Shown: piece after piece, positions 16,369 through 25,239 of the stretch
Layout of the letters: each line of letters opens with the position of its first letter
How positions within the stretch are numbered: position 1 is the first letter of the stretch
NCBI GenBank assembly: GCA_947370975.1
Contig: CANBNG010000018.1
Location: 1-64,000 of the forward strand
Direction: 5' to 3'
Origin: Beijerinckiaceae bacterium
GTDB taxonomy: Bacteria > Pseudomonadota > Alphaproteobacteria > Rhizobiales > Beijerinckiaceae
Length of the DNA: 64,000 nt
Translations under genes and position numbers: made by a program
Notes under the pieces: generated by a model
What the model saw: only the letters and a program-made list of their open reading frames with translations
Database searches by the model: none
What the model was told of the DNA's origin: nothing

Positions 16369-17199
16369 ATGACTTTTGTGGATGCCGACGAGGCCCCGAG
16401 CCGGAAAACCGGACAGATCAAGCTGCACGGCCCCGATGATTTCGCGGCCATGCGCAAGGCCGGACGGCTGACCGCCGAGGCGCTCGACATGCTCACCGAA
16501 CATGTCCTGCCCGGCGTCACCACCGAGGCGCTCGACCGGCGCGTGTTTGAATTTGCGATGGATCACGACGCCTATCCCGCACCGCTTGGCTATCGCGGCT
16601 ATCGCAAGTCGATCTGCACCTCCATCAATCACGTCGTCTGCCACGGCATTCCCGACGACAAGCCGCTGCGCGATGGCGATATCGTCAATATCGACGTGAC
16701 GCTGATCGTCGATGGCTGGCATGGCGATTCGAGCCGCATGTATAATGTGGGCAATGTGCCGCGCCGCGCCGAGCGCCTCGTGGAAGTAACCTATGAAGCG
16801 CTGATGCGCGGCATTGCCGTGGTCAAGCCCGGCGCGACCACGGGCGATATTGGCGCAGCCATTCAGGAATTTGCCGAGGCCGAGCGGTGTTCGGTCGTGC
16901 GCGAATTCTGTGGCCATGGACTTGGCCGGCTGTTCCATGACGAGCCCAACATTCTCCACTACGGCCGCCATGGCGATGGCGTCGTGCTCAAGCCCGGCAT
17001 GTTCTTCACCATCGAGCCGATGATCAATCTCGGTCGCCCGCATGTGAAGGTTCTGGCCGACGGCTGGACCGCCGTGACGCGCGACCGCTCGCTCACCGCG
17101 CAATTCGAGCACACGGTCGGCGTGACGGAAGATGGCGTCGAAATCTTCACGCTCTCGCCCAAAGGGTTCGAGCAGCCGCCCTATCTGCCCCGCCCATGA
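16369..17199 (+). CDS. map: Type I methionine aminopeptidase
   Basis: A 276-residue enzyme that removes the initiator methionine from nascent proteins. All expected ligands are present: His92 (CHGIP), Asp109 (NIDV), Asp120 (HGDSS), His183 (CGHGLG), Glu216 (TIEPM) and Glu247 (QFEHT), aligning with His79, Asp97, Asp108, His171, Glu204 and Glu235 of the E. coli enzyme. ATG 16369 gives the family length; the frame is open up to 16198, and ATG 16344 is an alternative. Its TGA overlaps the ATG of the radC-like gene (ATGA), giving coupled translation. An essential housekeeping role is expected unless a second copy exists elsewhere. Confidence 0.95.
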   Translation: MTFVDADEAPSRKTGQIKLHGPDDFAAMRKAGRLTAEALDMLTEHVLPGVTTEALDRRVFEFAMDHDAYPAPLGYRGYRKSICTSINHVVCHGIPDDKPLRDGDIVNIDVTLIVDGWHGDSSRMYNVGNVPRRAERLVEVTYEALMRGIAVVKPGATTGDIGAAIQEFAEAERCSVVREFCGHGLGRLFHDEPNILHYGRHGDGVVLKPGMFFTIEPMINLGRPHVKVLADGWTAVTRDRSLTAQFEHTVGVTEDGVEIFTLSPKGFEQPPYLPRP

Positions 17200-17933
17200 G
17201 CGGCAAGATAGCCCCGACGAGCAGCGGCAAACCGTCCAGCGTGGGCGAGAGCGAGGCTGCGCAACCCCATTATGCGGGCCATCGCGACAGGCTGCGCGCG
17301 CGCTTTGCGGAAGCTGGCGAACGCGGCATGCCAGATTACGAACTGCTCGAACTCGTGCTGTTTCGCGCCATGCCGCGGCGCGATGTGAAGCCCATCGCCA
17401 AGGCGCTGATCGCGCGCTTTGGCTCTTTTGCCGAAGTGATCGGGGCTGCGCCCGAACGCCTTCAGGAAGTCGATGGCATTGGCGACTCCGTCGCGCTCGA
17501 TCTGAAAATCATCGAGGCCGCGGCGCGCCGCCTCACCAAGGGCGCCTTGCGCGAGCGCCCGGTGCTCGGCTCCTGGGCGCAAGTGCTCGATTATTGCCGC
17601 ACGGCAATGGCTTTTGCCGAGCGCGAGGAATTCCGCCTGCTGTTTCTCGACAAGCGCAATGCGCTCATTGCCGACGAGGTGCAGGGTTCGGGCACGGTCG
17701 ATCACACGCCCGTCTACCCGCGCGAAATCGTGCGCCGCGCGCTTGAGCTCAACGCGACGGCCATCGTGCTCGTGCATAATCACCCCTCGGGTGACCCTAC
17801 GCCCTCGGCCGCAGATATTCGGATGACGCAGGAAATCGTCGCCATTGCCAAGCCCATGGGCATTATCGTGCACGACCATATTATTGTCGGACGCCAGGGC
17901 CATGCGAGTTTTCGCGGCCTGAAGCTGATCTGA
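17196..17933 (+). CDS. radC: RadC-family JAMM-domain protein
   Basis: A 245-residue protein with an N-terminal helix-hairpin-helix region (about 60-110; LQEVDGIGDSVA) and a C-terminal JAMM/MPN metalloprotease-like domain. The zinc signature is complete: His194 and His196 in VHNHPSGDPTPSAAD with Asp207, and Glu144/Glu145 as candidate catalytic acid. RadC was named for DNA repair, but that role has been withdrawn for E. coli and the real function is uncertain. It overlaps map by 4 bases, a pairing I regard as an operon in this genome. A ribosome site must lie inside map. Confidence 0.92.
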   Translation: MSGKIAPTSSGKPSSVGESEAAQPHYAGHRDRLRARFAEAGERGMPDYELLELVLFRAMPRRDVKPIAKALIARFGSFAEVIGAAPERLQEVDGIGDSVALDLKIIEAAARRLTKGALRERPVLGSWAQVLDYCRTAMAFAEREEFRLLFLDKRNALIADEVQGSGTVDHTPVYPREIVRRALELNATAIVLVHNHPSGDPTPSAADIRMTQEIVAIAKPMGIIVHDHIIVGRQGHASFRGLKLI

Positions 17934-18001
17934 CGCAACGGCTTTTTAACCCATCGACGCCAGACTTCATTTTATTGCTCCTGAATAGACGTTTTTTTAA
18001 A

Positions 18002-19540
18002 ATGATTGCGACAGGCCCCGGACATCCGGATCGCGCGCCTGCGGCGCGCAAACTTATCAAGACCGGCATCGCCATCGCGCTGACATTGTCAGTCGCGCTG
18101 ATTGCCAGTGTCTGGCTGTTCTATTTCGTGGCGGGCGAGCGCAGCGCGCCTACGCTGGCTGCGCTCTTGAGCACGACGCTTGCAGCCACGCTGGCAGGCC
18201 TCTATCTGCGCCAGACCATTCTCGATCTGGCTGCCCGCGAGCAGGATGCCGCCCGCCAGGCCGGGCACGACTTGCTTTCAGGCCTCGCCAATCGGCTGCT
18301 CTTCACCCAATGGGTCGATTACGAACTCGCCCGCCACCGGCGCGAGGCCACGCAATTTGCCTTGATGTATCTCGACATCGACCATTTCAAGGAAATCAAT
18401 GATCGCTACGGACACGATGCCGGCGACCGGATGATCGTAGCTGTGGCGCGCCGCATTTCCGAAACCTTGCGGCCTACCGACAGGCTGGCGCGGTTCGGCG
18501 GCGATGAATTTGCGATCCTGCAAACGGGCGTCCACAGCCTGCGCGACGCCGAGGCTCTGGCCTCGCGGGTTCTGGCCGCCATGCAAAAGAGCTTCGACCT
18601 CGGCAAGCTCGAAATTCTCTCCAGCGTTTCCATCGGCATTGCCCTGTGCCCGGACAATGCCAGCGAACGCGACGATCTGATGAACCTCGCCGACATGGCG
18701 CTGTATCGGGCGAAGAAAGAGGGGCGCAATCGCCTTGCCTTTTTCGACACCCGCATGGGCGAGGCCCTTGCACGCCGGCACGATCTTGAGACAGAACTCG
18801 CGACAGCGATTGAAACCGGCGCACTCGCCCTCGATTATCAGCCGATCTACACCGCACAGGAACAGCGGCTCACCGGCGTTGAAGCACGCCTGCGCTGGCC
18901 CCATCCCGTGCGGGGCTTTATCGAAGCGAAGGACTTTGTCGCCATTGCAGAAGAACGCGGACACAGCCTGCCGCTTGGCGACTGGGTGCTGCGCAAGGCC
19001 TGCACGGATGCGCGCGCCTGGCCGGGACTGCGCGTTGCGGTGAATGTGTCCTCCATTCAGTTCCGCAATCAGGATTTCGCGCCGCAGGTGCTGCGCCTGC
19101 TGCACGAAACCGGGCTCGATCCAGATCGCCTCGAAATCCAGCTCACCGAGGAAACCGTGCTGGGCAAACCCGACGTGGCGATCAGCACCATGAAAGCATT
19201 GCGCGGCGAGGGCGTGCGCTTTGCCATTGCACAATATGGATCGGGCATGGCGAGCGTGAATTATCTGCGCCGCTTTCCATTCGGGAAATTGAAGATCGAT
19301 CGCCTGTTCCTGGAGGCCGCGCTCGGCTCGACGGAGAATGGCGTCATTCTCCACGCCATCACCCATCTTGGCCGCGCGCTGGGTTTGATGGTTGCCGCCG
19401 ATGGTGTGGAGACCGAGGAACAAATGCGCTTCCTCACCGCGCTCGGCTGCACCGAAATGCAAGGCCGCCTGCTCTCGCGCCATGTGAGCGCGGAAGATGT
19501 GACACGCCTTGGCGCATTGAGCCCCCAAAACGTCGTGTGA
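18002..19540 (+). CDS. Membrane GGDEF protein with degenerate EAL domain
   Basis: A 512-residue c-di-GMP signalling protein. Two membrane segments (about 22-44 and 50-68) precede a GGDEF domain with an intact active site (FGGDEF, 166-170) and the inhibitory RxxD site five residues before it (RPTD, 157-160), so diguanylate cyclase activity is plausible. The EAL domain (about 260-505) has lost key positions: EAL reads EAR (294-296), DDFGTG reads AQYGSG (410-415), and AEGVE reads ADGVE, while KIDR is kept. Phosphodiesterase activity is therefore unlikely; a sensory or binding role is inferred. The start is uncertain: TTG 17975 lies in frame and neither start has a clear ribosome site. It lies 390 bases from the flagellar cluster, with one small gene between. 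Confidence 0.88.
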   Translation: MIATGPGHPDRAPAARKLIKTGIAIALTLSVALIASVWLFYFVAGERSAPTLAALLSTTLAATLAGLYLRQTILDLAAREQDAARQAGHDLLSGLANRLLFTQWVDYELARHRREATQFALMYLDIDHFKEINDRYGHDAGDRMIVAVARRISETLRPTDRLARFGGDEFAILQTGVHSLRDAEALASRVLAAMQKSFDLGKLEILSSVSIGIALCPDNASERDDLMNLADMALYRAKKEGRNRLAFFDTRMGEALARRHDLETELATAIETGALALDYQPIYTAQEQRLTGVEARLRWPHPVRGFIEAKDFVAIAEERGHSLPLGDWVLRKACTDARAWPGLRVAVNVSSIQFRNQDFAPQVLRLLHETGLDPDRLEIQLTEETVLGKPDVAISTMKALRGEGVRFAIAQYGSGMASVNYLRRFPFGKLKIDRLFLEAALGSTENGVILHAITHLGRALGLMVAADGVETEEQMRFLTALGCTEMQGRLLSRHVSAEDVTRLGALSPQNVV

Positions 19541-19594
19541 CCAGTCTCGCGCCAGCCCCGGCGCTTAGCCTGCCGGCGAAACGGGGGATTGCGC

Positions 19595-19891
19595 ATGGCA
19601 CAGGATATTATCGAACAGCTTCATCAGCTCTGCGACCGGCTGCGCCAACAGCTGATGCAGCAGCCTGAATATCGCGCGCTGCTGAGCCTTGAAAAGACAA
19701 TCGAGGATATATCGGCCTGCACGGGCGCGATTGCGTCCGCCCTGCCACAGGATGATGAAATCGAGACGAGCGCAGCTGAAATCGCATTCGCTCCGATATT
19801 GGAGCCGATGGACGATCGTCTCGAAGAGCCCATGCCAGAGCGCAAAAGCGCACGGCCAGGCGACCATCTGCCAAGCCACCGCGTGGCGTGA
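19595..19891 (+). CDS. Hypothetical small acidic protein
   Basis: A 98-residue protein with a helical N-terminal half (AQDIIEQLHQLCDRLRQQLMQQ, with Gln and Leu spaced as in an amphipathic helix) and an acidic, Pro-containing C-terminal half. No signal peptide or membrane segment is seen. GGGGGA stands 7 bases before ATG 19595. It is 54 bases behind the GGDEF/EAL gene on the same strand and converges with the flagellar operon end at 19930. The family is not recognised and no function is proposed. Confidence 0.6.
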   Translation: MAQDIIEQLHQLCDRLRQQLMQQPEYRALLSLEKTIEDISACTGAIASALPQDDEIETSAAEIAFAPILEPMDDRLEEPMPERKSARPGDHLPSHRVA

Positions 19892-19929
19892 GGCTCACAA
19901 GCGCCGCCGCCTATGCGCGCGGCGGCGCC

Positions 19930-20385
19930 TTATTTGCGCACGTCTTCCGCGCTGATGAAGTTGAACTCCTGCACCAGCACATCACTCACCACATCCGCCT
20001 TCAACCGCGCGCTCACGCCCGCTTTCACGGCAGCGCCGAATTTCGCGAGATCAAACCGTTCAAGATTGCGATAATCGAGCTTTTCGTCTGAATACAGCAG
20101 CCGGAAGGCTTCATCCATGACGAAGGAGTCGGGAGGCACATCGAGCGCCTTGAGCACCTCGCCATCGGCCAGATAGGACAATTGCGCGACCAGATAGCCC
20201 TGCACCCCGCCATTGGCGATCAGCGGCACCGTGATCGACCGAAGCTTGCGCAATTCCGATGGCTTCTTGGCAACCGACACATGATTGGCAGCGTCCGCCT
20301 GCTTCATCTTCCATTGCAACGCGCCGAAACTTGCGCCCAGCGCGACCGCGCATATCCACAGGCCCGCGAGCACGCGCAAGATCAT
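19930..20385 (-). CDS. Unknown membrane-anchored protein at the end of a flagellar operon
   Basis: A 151-residue protein with one N-terminal membrane helix (residues 2-22, LRVLAGLWICAVALGASFGAL) and a periplasmic-type remainder ending in DVLVQEFNFISAEDVRK. The topology and the late DVLVQ segment recall FliL-type stator proteins, but the similarity is weak and a true FliL gene is present at 38890-39483. Its start overlaps the stop of the FlgN-like gene (ATGA), making it the last gene of the flgE-to-flgJ operon. A role in flagellar assembly or stator function is inferred from position only. Confidence 0.65.
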   Translation of the reverse strand: MILRVLAGLWICAVALGASFGALQWKMKQADAANHVSVAKKPSELRKLRSITVPLIANGGVQGYLVAQLSYLADGEVLKALDVPPDSFVMDEAFRLLYSDEKLDYRNLERFDLAKFGAAVKAGVSARLKADVVSDVLVQEFNFISAEDVRK

Positions 20386-20783
20386 CGCCCACCCCCGCGC
20401 GCAACGCAGGCCGTATAGGTGCCATCGGACGCGGCATCTTCGAGCGTGCCCGACACGAGATCTGCAATTTCTTCGGCTGCCGCCAGATGCAGGCCGAGAA
20501 CCTTGAGATTTTCATCCAACCGCGCGCGGAGCGAGCGGAGTTGCGTGCTCAAGGCGGAACTATGCTCGTGCGCGGGCAAGGCGCGCATCGCGCGGGTGAG
20601 TTCAAGCAGCCCGTAATTTTTCTGATGCGTAAAGCGCTCGAGATCAGCACCCCCACTCTGCCGCAAGGCGCGCGTTTCCTCGCACAAGGTTTCAGACAGG
20701 CGCTCGATGGCCAGAAGCACGATTGTCAAAGGCCCCTGCGCCTGAGGTACGCGAGGCCGCTCCAGAACACCCAACATTGTCAT
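20382..20783 (-). CDS. FlgN-like flagellar export chaperone candidate
   Basis: A 133-residue, all-helical protein without signal peptide or membrane segment. Heptad-like runs at about 20-50 and 60-105 (IVLLAIERLSETLCEETRAL; LRSLRARLDENLKVLGLHLA) match the antiparallel helical chaperones of the FlgN/FliT type, which hold FlgK and FlgL before export. No separate flgN is seen elsewhere in the cluster, and this gene sits in the operon that also makes FlgK and FlgL. It overlaps flgJ and the downstream unknown gene by 4 bases each. The identity is inferred from size, fold and context, not from a decisive motif. Confidence 0.55.
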   Translation of the reverse strand: MTMLGVLERPRVPQAQGPLTIVLLAIERLSETLCEETRALRQSGGADLERFTHQKNYGLLELTRAMRALPAHEHSSALSTQLRSLRARLDENLKVLGLHLAAAEEIADLVSGTLEDAASDGTYTACVARGGGR

Positions 20784-21235
20784 GCCTGCCCCCGCGTCAA
20801 CGACATGCCCTGTGTGATGCCAAGCCCCTTGCCACGCGTGAGTTCATCAGCAAGCTTGTCAGAAAGCATGGAGCGCCAGATCCCACCGGCCGAGCCCTTG
20901 CCAAAGGTCGCGCCGCCATCCTTTGGCAACATCGACTCGACCATCATTTTTGCGATCAAGGTTTCAAGCCCGCGCTTTGCATCATCGACGCCACCAGCAC
21001 CTTTCGTGACCGATGGGCCCGTCTGCGCAGAGAAAAAGCGCGAGCGGGCTTCCTCCGACCAATGGGGTGCGCTCGCCTCAGAGCGCGATCCCACGAGCGC
21101 GTCGAAGCCCGCGGCCTCCATGCCGGCGGCATCTGCAAGCTTTTGCTTCGCAGCACTTGCTTTCGACGGATCGGCGGCCATGGCCACATCGAGAATAATG
21201 TCTGAAACCGGCTGGATCGCCATGAACTCAATCAT
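20780..21235 (-). CDS. flgJ: Rod-binding protein FlgJ, single-domain form
   Basis: A 151-residue protein carrying only the rod-binding domain of FlgJ: the C-terminal part (about 80-140) shows LETLIAKMMVESMLPKDGG followed by MLSDKLADELTRGKGLGI, the typical capping-scaffold motif. The glucosaminidase domain of enterobacterial FlgJ is missing, as is usual in alphaproteobacteria; a separate SLT enzyme in the cluster (30683-31285) probably supplies the wall-opening activity. The start at ATG 21235 is one choice; ATG 21223 (four codons in) is also possible. Overlaps the FlgN-like gene by 4 bases. Confidence 0.85.
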   Translation of the reverse strand: MIEFMAIQPVSDIILDVAMAADPSKASAAKQKLADAAGMEAAGFDALVGSRSEASAPHWSEEARSRFFSAQTGPSVTKGAGGVDDAKRGLETLIAKMMVESMLPKDGGATFGKGSAGGIWRSMLSDKLADELTRGKGLGITQGMSLTRGQA

Positions 21236-21270
21236 CCCTGTTTGACTGCGCAAAAGATGCCGAATCGAGC

Positions 21271-21666
21271 TTACGGCAGGCTTGTGCGCGCCAGCTCGGC
21301 TTGCGCGAGAATATCTTCCAGGCTGCGGCGCTCGTCCTCCTTCATTTCGAGCGCGCGCGCCTGATCCTGCAAACGCTCCGTCGCCAGGCTCGATTGTGCA
21401 AGCTTGCGCCAACGCGCCTCGCAGGAACTGCGCGCGCCCTCGTTCTCCTTGAGATCGCGCTCAAGCCAGCGCAAGCGATCGCCCGCCATCGCAGCAAGCG
21501 CAGAATCGCGCGGATCACCCGCGCCCCGCGACGTCACAAGCTCGACCTCCATATTTTCCAGAAAGGCGCGGCGCGCATTGAGACGGCCAAGACTCGCCTC
21601 CGCCTCCCGGCGCAATTGCAGCTGCACCTTGAGAATGCGCCCGAGCTGAGCTGACCTTTTGCCCAT
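21271..21666 (-). CDS. fliJ: FliJ-like coiled-coil flagellar export protein
   Basis: A 131-residue protein that is almost entirely coiled coil, with alternating basic and acidic residues (LKVQLQLRREAEASLGRL at the start; LEMKEDERRSLEDILAQAEL at the end), fitting FliJ, the soluble stalk that links the FliI ATPase ring to FlhA. FliJ family sequences diverge strongly, so the call rests on size, coiled-coil character and position directly after fliR. Its ATG overlaps the fliR stop (ATGA). FliI itself is at 50866-52188, far away in the cluster. Confidence 0.7.
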   Translation of the reverse strand: MGKRSAQLGRILKVQLQLRREAEASLGRLNARRAFLENMEVELVTSRGAGDPRDSALAAMAGDRLRWLERDLKENEGARSSCEARWRKLAQSSLATERLQDQARALEMKEDERRSLEDILAQAELARTSLP

Positions 21667-22418
21667 CAGCGCACCAGAAATTGCTCGAGGCCCAACACAA
21701 AGCCCTGCAGGAAGGGCCGCGCGACAACCATCATCAGCAAAAAGCCAAGGCCGATAAGCACCGGCATGGCGGCAAAATAAATCTGGATCATCGGCGTCAT
21801 CTTATTGGCCAGACCAAAGGCAAAATTGACAATGATCGAGAGCACCAGAAACGGGCCACTCAGCCGCAGCGCCAGCAATGATGCCGCTGTGAGCGCATCT
21901 GCCATCTCGCCAAGTCCAAAGCGTGCGGGAAAGCCGACGCCCGGCGCCATGAGCTCATAGGACATCAGCAAACCGCGCAGCACCTCGAGGTGAAGATCGG
22001 AAATGAAAAACAGCAGCGTCGCCGAAATCAGGATGAAGGTGACCATCGTCGGCTCCCCGCTCGATTCCTCGACCGGCATGCCCGCTATGCCCGAAAGCCC
22101 AATCGCCTGGGCAATGGCGGAGGCGAGCATTTCCAGCATCAGGAAAAACAACCGCGACCCCAGGCCGATGATAAGACCGATCAAGGTCTCCACCAGCACA
22201 AGCGAGACGAGCGGCGAGAGCGACGGCTCGCGGAAGAATCCCGCCATCCGCTCATGCAGCAAAGGCATGAAAGCAAGGCTCACGCCGATGGCGATGAACA
22301 GGCGCGCGCGCACGGGCACGCGCGGACTGGAGAGGCCCGGCATCAGCATCATGCAGGCGCCAATACGCGCGAAAATGATGAAGGCCGACAAGGGCAGCGG
22401 CGCCAGAGCCTCGCTCAT
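21666..22418 (-). CDS. fliR: Flagellar export gate protein FliR
   Basis: A 250-residue polytopic membrane protein, with about six hydrophobic segments starting at residue 10 (LSAFIIFARIGACMMLMPGL). FliR joins FliP and FliQ in the export gate that passes rod, hook and filament subunits across the inner membrane. Characteristic segments include GLSSPRVPVRARLFIA and the later GLSGIAGMPVEESSGEPTM. Length fits the family. It overlaps flhA upstream and fliJ downstream by 4 bases each, so the export genes are translationally coupled here. Confidence 0.95.
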   Translation of the reverse strand: MSEALAPLPLSAFIIFARIGACMMLMPGLSSPRVPVRARLFIAIGVSLAFMPLLHERMAGFFREPSLSPLVSLVLVETLIGLIIGLGSRLFFLMLEMLASAIAQAIGLSGIAGMPVEESSGEPTMVTFILISATLLFFISDLHLEVLRGLLMSYELMAPGVGFPARFGLGEMADALTAASLLALRLSGPFLVLSIIVNFAFGLANKMTPMIQIYFAAMPVLIGLGFLLMMVVARPFLQGFVLGLEQFLVR

Positions 22419-24502
22419 GAAATCGTGCCAAGAGGACGGATGTCGACACCGCGCGCGATTTCAAGATGCGACAGCACCGGCAATTTTGGAAACATGCGCT
22501 CGACAATCATGCGCACATAGGGCCGCGCCTCTGGCGTCGTGATGAGCGCAAATTGCGTTCCCTCATCATTGAGCCTGCGGATGGCGGCTGAAGCTTCAGC
22601 GGCAAATTCATCCATGAGCTTTGGCTCGAAATCGAGCTCCACCACATCGCCCTTGGCATCGCGCTTCAGCGCCTTGTGAAACGCCAGATCCCAGCGATTG
22701 CCAAGCCGCAGGAGCTTGAGCACATTGTCCTGCAGCAGATCCCCGCAAATCTGCTGCGACATTCGCAGGCGCACATGTTCGGCCACCTGCTCCGCGCGGC
22801 GCGCATGAGGCGCGATTTCGGCGATGGCTTCGAGAATGAGATGGAGATTGCGGATCGACACGCGCTCGGCGAGCAACAGCTTCAGTACCGATTGCAAACC
22901 TGAAAAGGTAATCTGCGCGGGACAAATATCCTCGATCAGTTTTCTATATTCCGGATCGAGCCGCTCCAGCAGGCCGCGCATGTCCTTGTAGGAGAGAAGC
23001 TGCGCAAGGTTGTTGCGAATGACTTCGCTCAGATGGGTCAGCACGGCAGAAGCATTGTCGATGCCCTTGAAACCCTCGCGTTTCAATTCGGCCCTGAAAC
23101 TTTCCGAAACCCAGACAGCCCGGATGCCAAAGGCCGGATCCACACCATCCTCGCAGGGCAAGTCGGGCCGCGGCCCCTCGCCCGTCACAACCAGCAGATC
23201 GCCGATGCGCATCTCTGCGGAGGCGACCACCGTTCCGTGGATCTTGATCTGATAGGATTTCGCGCCAATGGTGAGGGAATCCGATACCTTTATCTCGGGC
23301 ACGACGAAGCCGAACACCTGCGCAAATTTTCGTCGCATCTTGGCGACGCGGTCGCCAAGCTCGCCCTGCGCAAGCATCAGGCGCGGCGAGAGTTGCTTTC
23401 CAACGACCAGCTCGACTTCGTAAGTCCGCAGACTTTCCTTTACCGATTCCTGCGCCTGCACAGCCTGCGCCGCCTCGACCAGATTCACCTCCTGACGCGC
23501 GCGTGCGGCCGCCTGCGCGCGGCGTTTGGGAATCATGCGCGCGAGCGTTCCCATGCCAAAGGCGAGAACAGCAAAGGGGAGAAAGGGGAGACCCGGCACA
23601 ACAGCCAGCATGATCATCAAGATCGCAGCAACAAACAGAGCCGGCGGATAATTGCCAAGCTGCCCCAGCACCGCCTTTTCCGTAGAGCCGCGCGTGCCGC
23701 CCTTTGACACAAGAAGGCCCGAAGCCAGCGAGACGATCAGCGCAGGAATCTGGGACACCAGACCATCGCCGACCGATAATTTGATGAACACATCGGCGGC
23801 GCTGCCGAGCGACATGCCATGACGTGTGACGCCAATGATGATGCCGCCAAATACGTTGACGACAAGAATGATGATGCCGGCAATGGCATCGCCGCGCACG
23901 AATTTCGACGCGCCGTCCATCGAACCGAAAAAGGAGCTCTCCTCCTCAAGTTCACGGCGGCGCGATTGCGCCTCCTTGTCATCGATGAGCCCAGCCGACA
24001 GATCGGCATCGATAGCCATCTGCTTTCCAGGAATAGCATCAAGCGTGAAGCGCGCGCCAACTTCCGCGATACGCGTCGCGCCCTTGGTGATGACGAGGAA
24101 ATTCACCGTGATGAGAATGACGAAAACAATCATGCCGATGACGAAATCGCCGCTCATCACCAGGCTTGAAAAGCCCGAGATAATATAACCAGCCGCGGTC
24201 GTTCCATCCGCGCCATGGGAGAGGATCAGGCGCGTCGTCGCAATGTTGAGCGAGAGCCGCAACATGGTCGCAACCAGCAGAATGGTCGGGAAGGCAGAAA
24301 AATCGAGCGGCCGCTGGATCCACAACGACACCATCAGAATCAGGACCGAGAGCGCAATCGAAAGCGCCAGGCCAAGATCGATCATGATCGGGGGAATAGG
24401 CAGGAAAAAGATCGACAGGATCGTGACAATGCCAACCGCAAAGCCAAGATCGCGACCGACAGAATTCAGGCCGGGCTTCGCCGCTGCCGCAAGATTCGTC
24501 AT
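22415..24502 (-). CDS. flhA: Flagellar export gate protein FlhA
   Basis: A 695-residue protein with an N-terminal membrane domain of about eight helices (residues 20-330) and a large cytoplasmic domain (about 360-695) that forms the nonameric docking ring for chaperone-cargo complexes. The FHIPEP family signature is clear at 144-170 (RIAEVGARFTLDAIPGKQMA followed by IDADLSAG). The length is normal. It lies between fliQ and fliR and overlaps fliR by 4 bases. The start at ATG 24502 follows an AGGA-like ribosome site. Confidence 0.97.
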   Translation of the reverse strand: MTNLAAAAKPGLNSVGRDLGFAVGIVTILSIFFLPIPPIMIDLGLALSIALSVLILMVSLWIQRPLDFSAFPTILLVATMLRLSLNIATTRLILSHGADGTTAAGYIISGFSSLVMSGDFVIGMIVFVILITVNFLVITKGATRIAEVGARFTLDAIPGKQMAIDADLSAGLIDDKEAQSRRRELEEESSFFGSMDGASKFVRGDAIAGIIILVVNVFGGIIIGVTRHGMSLGSAADVFIKLSVGDGLVSQIPALIVSLASGLLVSKGGTRGSTEKAVLGQLGNYPPALFVAAILMIMLAVVPGLPFLPFAVLAFGMGTLARMIPKRRAQAAARARQEVNLVEAAQAVQAQESVKESLRTYEVELVVGKQLSPRLMLAQGELGDRVAKMRRKFAQVFGFVVPEIKVSDSLTIGAKSYQIKIHGTVVASAEMRIGDLLVVTGEGPRPDLPCEDGVDPAFGIRAVWVSESFRAELKREGFKGIDNASAVLTHLSEVIRNNLAQLLSYKDMRGLLERLDPEYRKLIEDICPAQITFSGLQSVLKLLLAERVSIRNLHLILEAIAEIAPHARRAEQVAEHVRLRMSQQICGDLLQDNVLKLLRLGNRWDLAFHKALKRDAKGDVVELDFEPKLMDEFAAEASAAIRRLNDEGTQFALITTPEARPYVRMIVERMFPKLPVLSHLEIARGVDIRPLGTIS

Positions 24503-24558
24503 GTCTCCTCCGTCCTTTCAAACGGACGATGCGACACGAGGCTTGCGCGGGGGTGCCC

Positions 24559-24825
24559 TCAGAAGCCCCTCTCGATGCGCGAATACACATTCTGCGTGAA
24601 GGTCAGCATCTGCTCCCCGATGAAAGAACCTGTCAGCGCCAGCGCCACAAATATGGCGATGATCTTGGGAATGAAGGTCAGCGTCATCTCCTGCACCTGC
24701 GTCAGCGCCTGAATGAGCGCCACAATAATGCCAACCAGCATAGCCGCGCCAACCGCGGGGCCAGACCCTTTGAGAATGACCCAGAATGCAAGCTGCACGA
24801 GATCGAAGGCGTCGCTTTCGCTCAT
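24559..24825 (-). CDS. fliQ: Flagellar export gate protein FliQ
   Basis: An 88-residue protein with two membrane helices (about 15-38 and 50-72), including the family's WVILKGSGPAVGAAMLVGI and QALTQVQEMTLTFIPKI segments. FliQ packs around FliP and FliR in the export gate. The frame continues upstream past ATG 24825, but only this start gives the standard family length, and it lies 1 base beyond the flgD stop (24827). It is followed by a 56-base gap before flhA. Confidence 0.95.
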   Translation of the reverse strand: MSESDAFDLVQLAFWVILKGSGPAVGAAMLVGIIVALIQALTQVQEMTLTFIPKIIAIFVALALTGSFIGEQMLTFTQNVYSRIERGF

Positions 24826-24826
24826 G

Positions 24827-25225
24827 TCAGGACAGGGTGAGGCCCGATGCGACGTTGAGCGTCGCTCCGGACTCGAGCGTCGCCACGACGCCATTGGAAT
24901 CGACACGCACCGATCTCACAATGCCGGACGTCTCGCCATTTGCAGAGGTGGCGGTGCGCCCGATCAGACTGTCGGCCTGCGTGATCTGGGCCATGGAAAT
25001 GAGCGAGTCGAGTTTGGCATTGCTCTTCACGCCTTGTTCGACGTTTGAAAACGAGGCGAGCTGGGACATGAAGGCTGTCGCATCAGTTGGCGCAGTCGGA
25101 TCCTGGTTCTGCAATTGCGTTACGAGCAATTTCAGGAAGGAATCATAATCGACAGTTGAAGCATGAGGCGCAGGTTGGGAGGCTGCAGGCGTGGATGCGA
25201 CGGGACTTGTAGCAGAAATTGCCAT
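24827..25225 (-). CDS. flgD: Hook-capping scaffold FlgD, short form
   Basis: A 132-residue FlgD, shorter than the roughly 220 residues of enterobacterial forms because the C-terminal Tudor/FNIII-like domains are mostly absent; short FlgD is usual in rhizobia. The conserved N-terminal export and capping region is present (DYDSFLKLLVTQLQNQDPTAP, followed by TDATAFMSQLASFSNVEQG). FlgD caps the growing hook and is discarded. The ATG at 25225 is preceded by AGGAAGGA; a TTG six codons upstream is less likely. It sits between flbT and fliQ, away from flgE, in the same operon. Confidence 0.92.
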   Translation of the reverse strand: MAISATSPVASTPAASQPAPHASTVDYDSFLKLLVTQLQNQDPTAPTDATAFMSQLASFSNVEQGVKSNAKLDSLISMAQITQADSLIGRTATSANGETSGIVRSVRVDSNGVVATLESGATLNVASGLTLS

Positions 25226-25239
25226 GACGCTGTCCTTCC

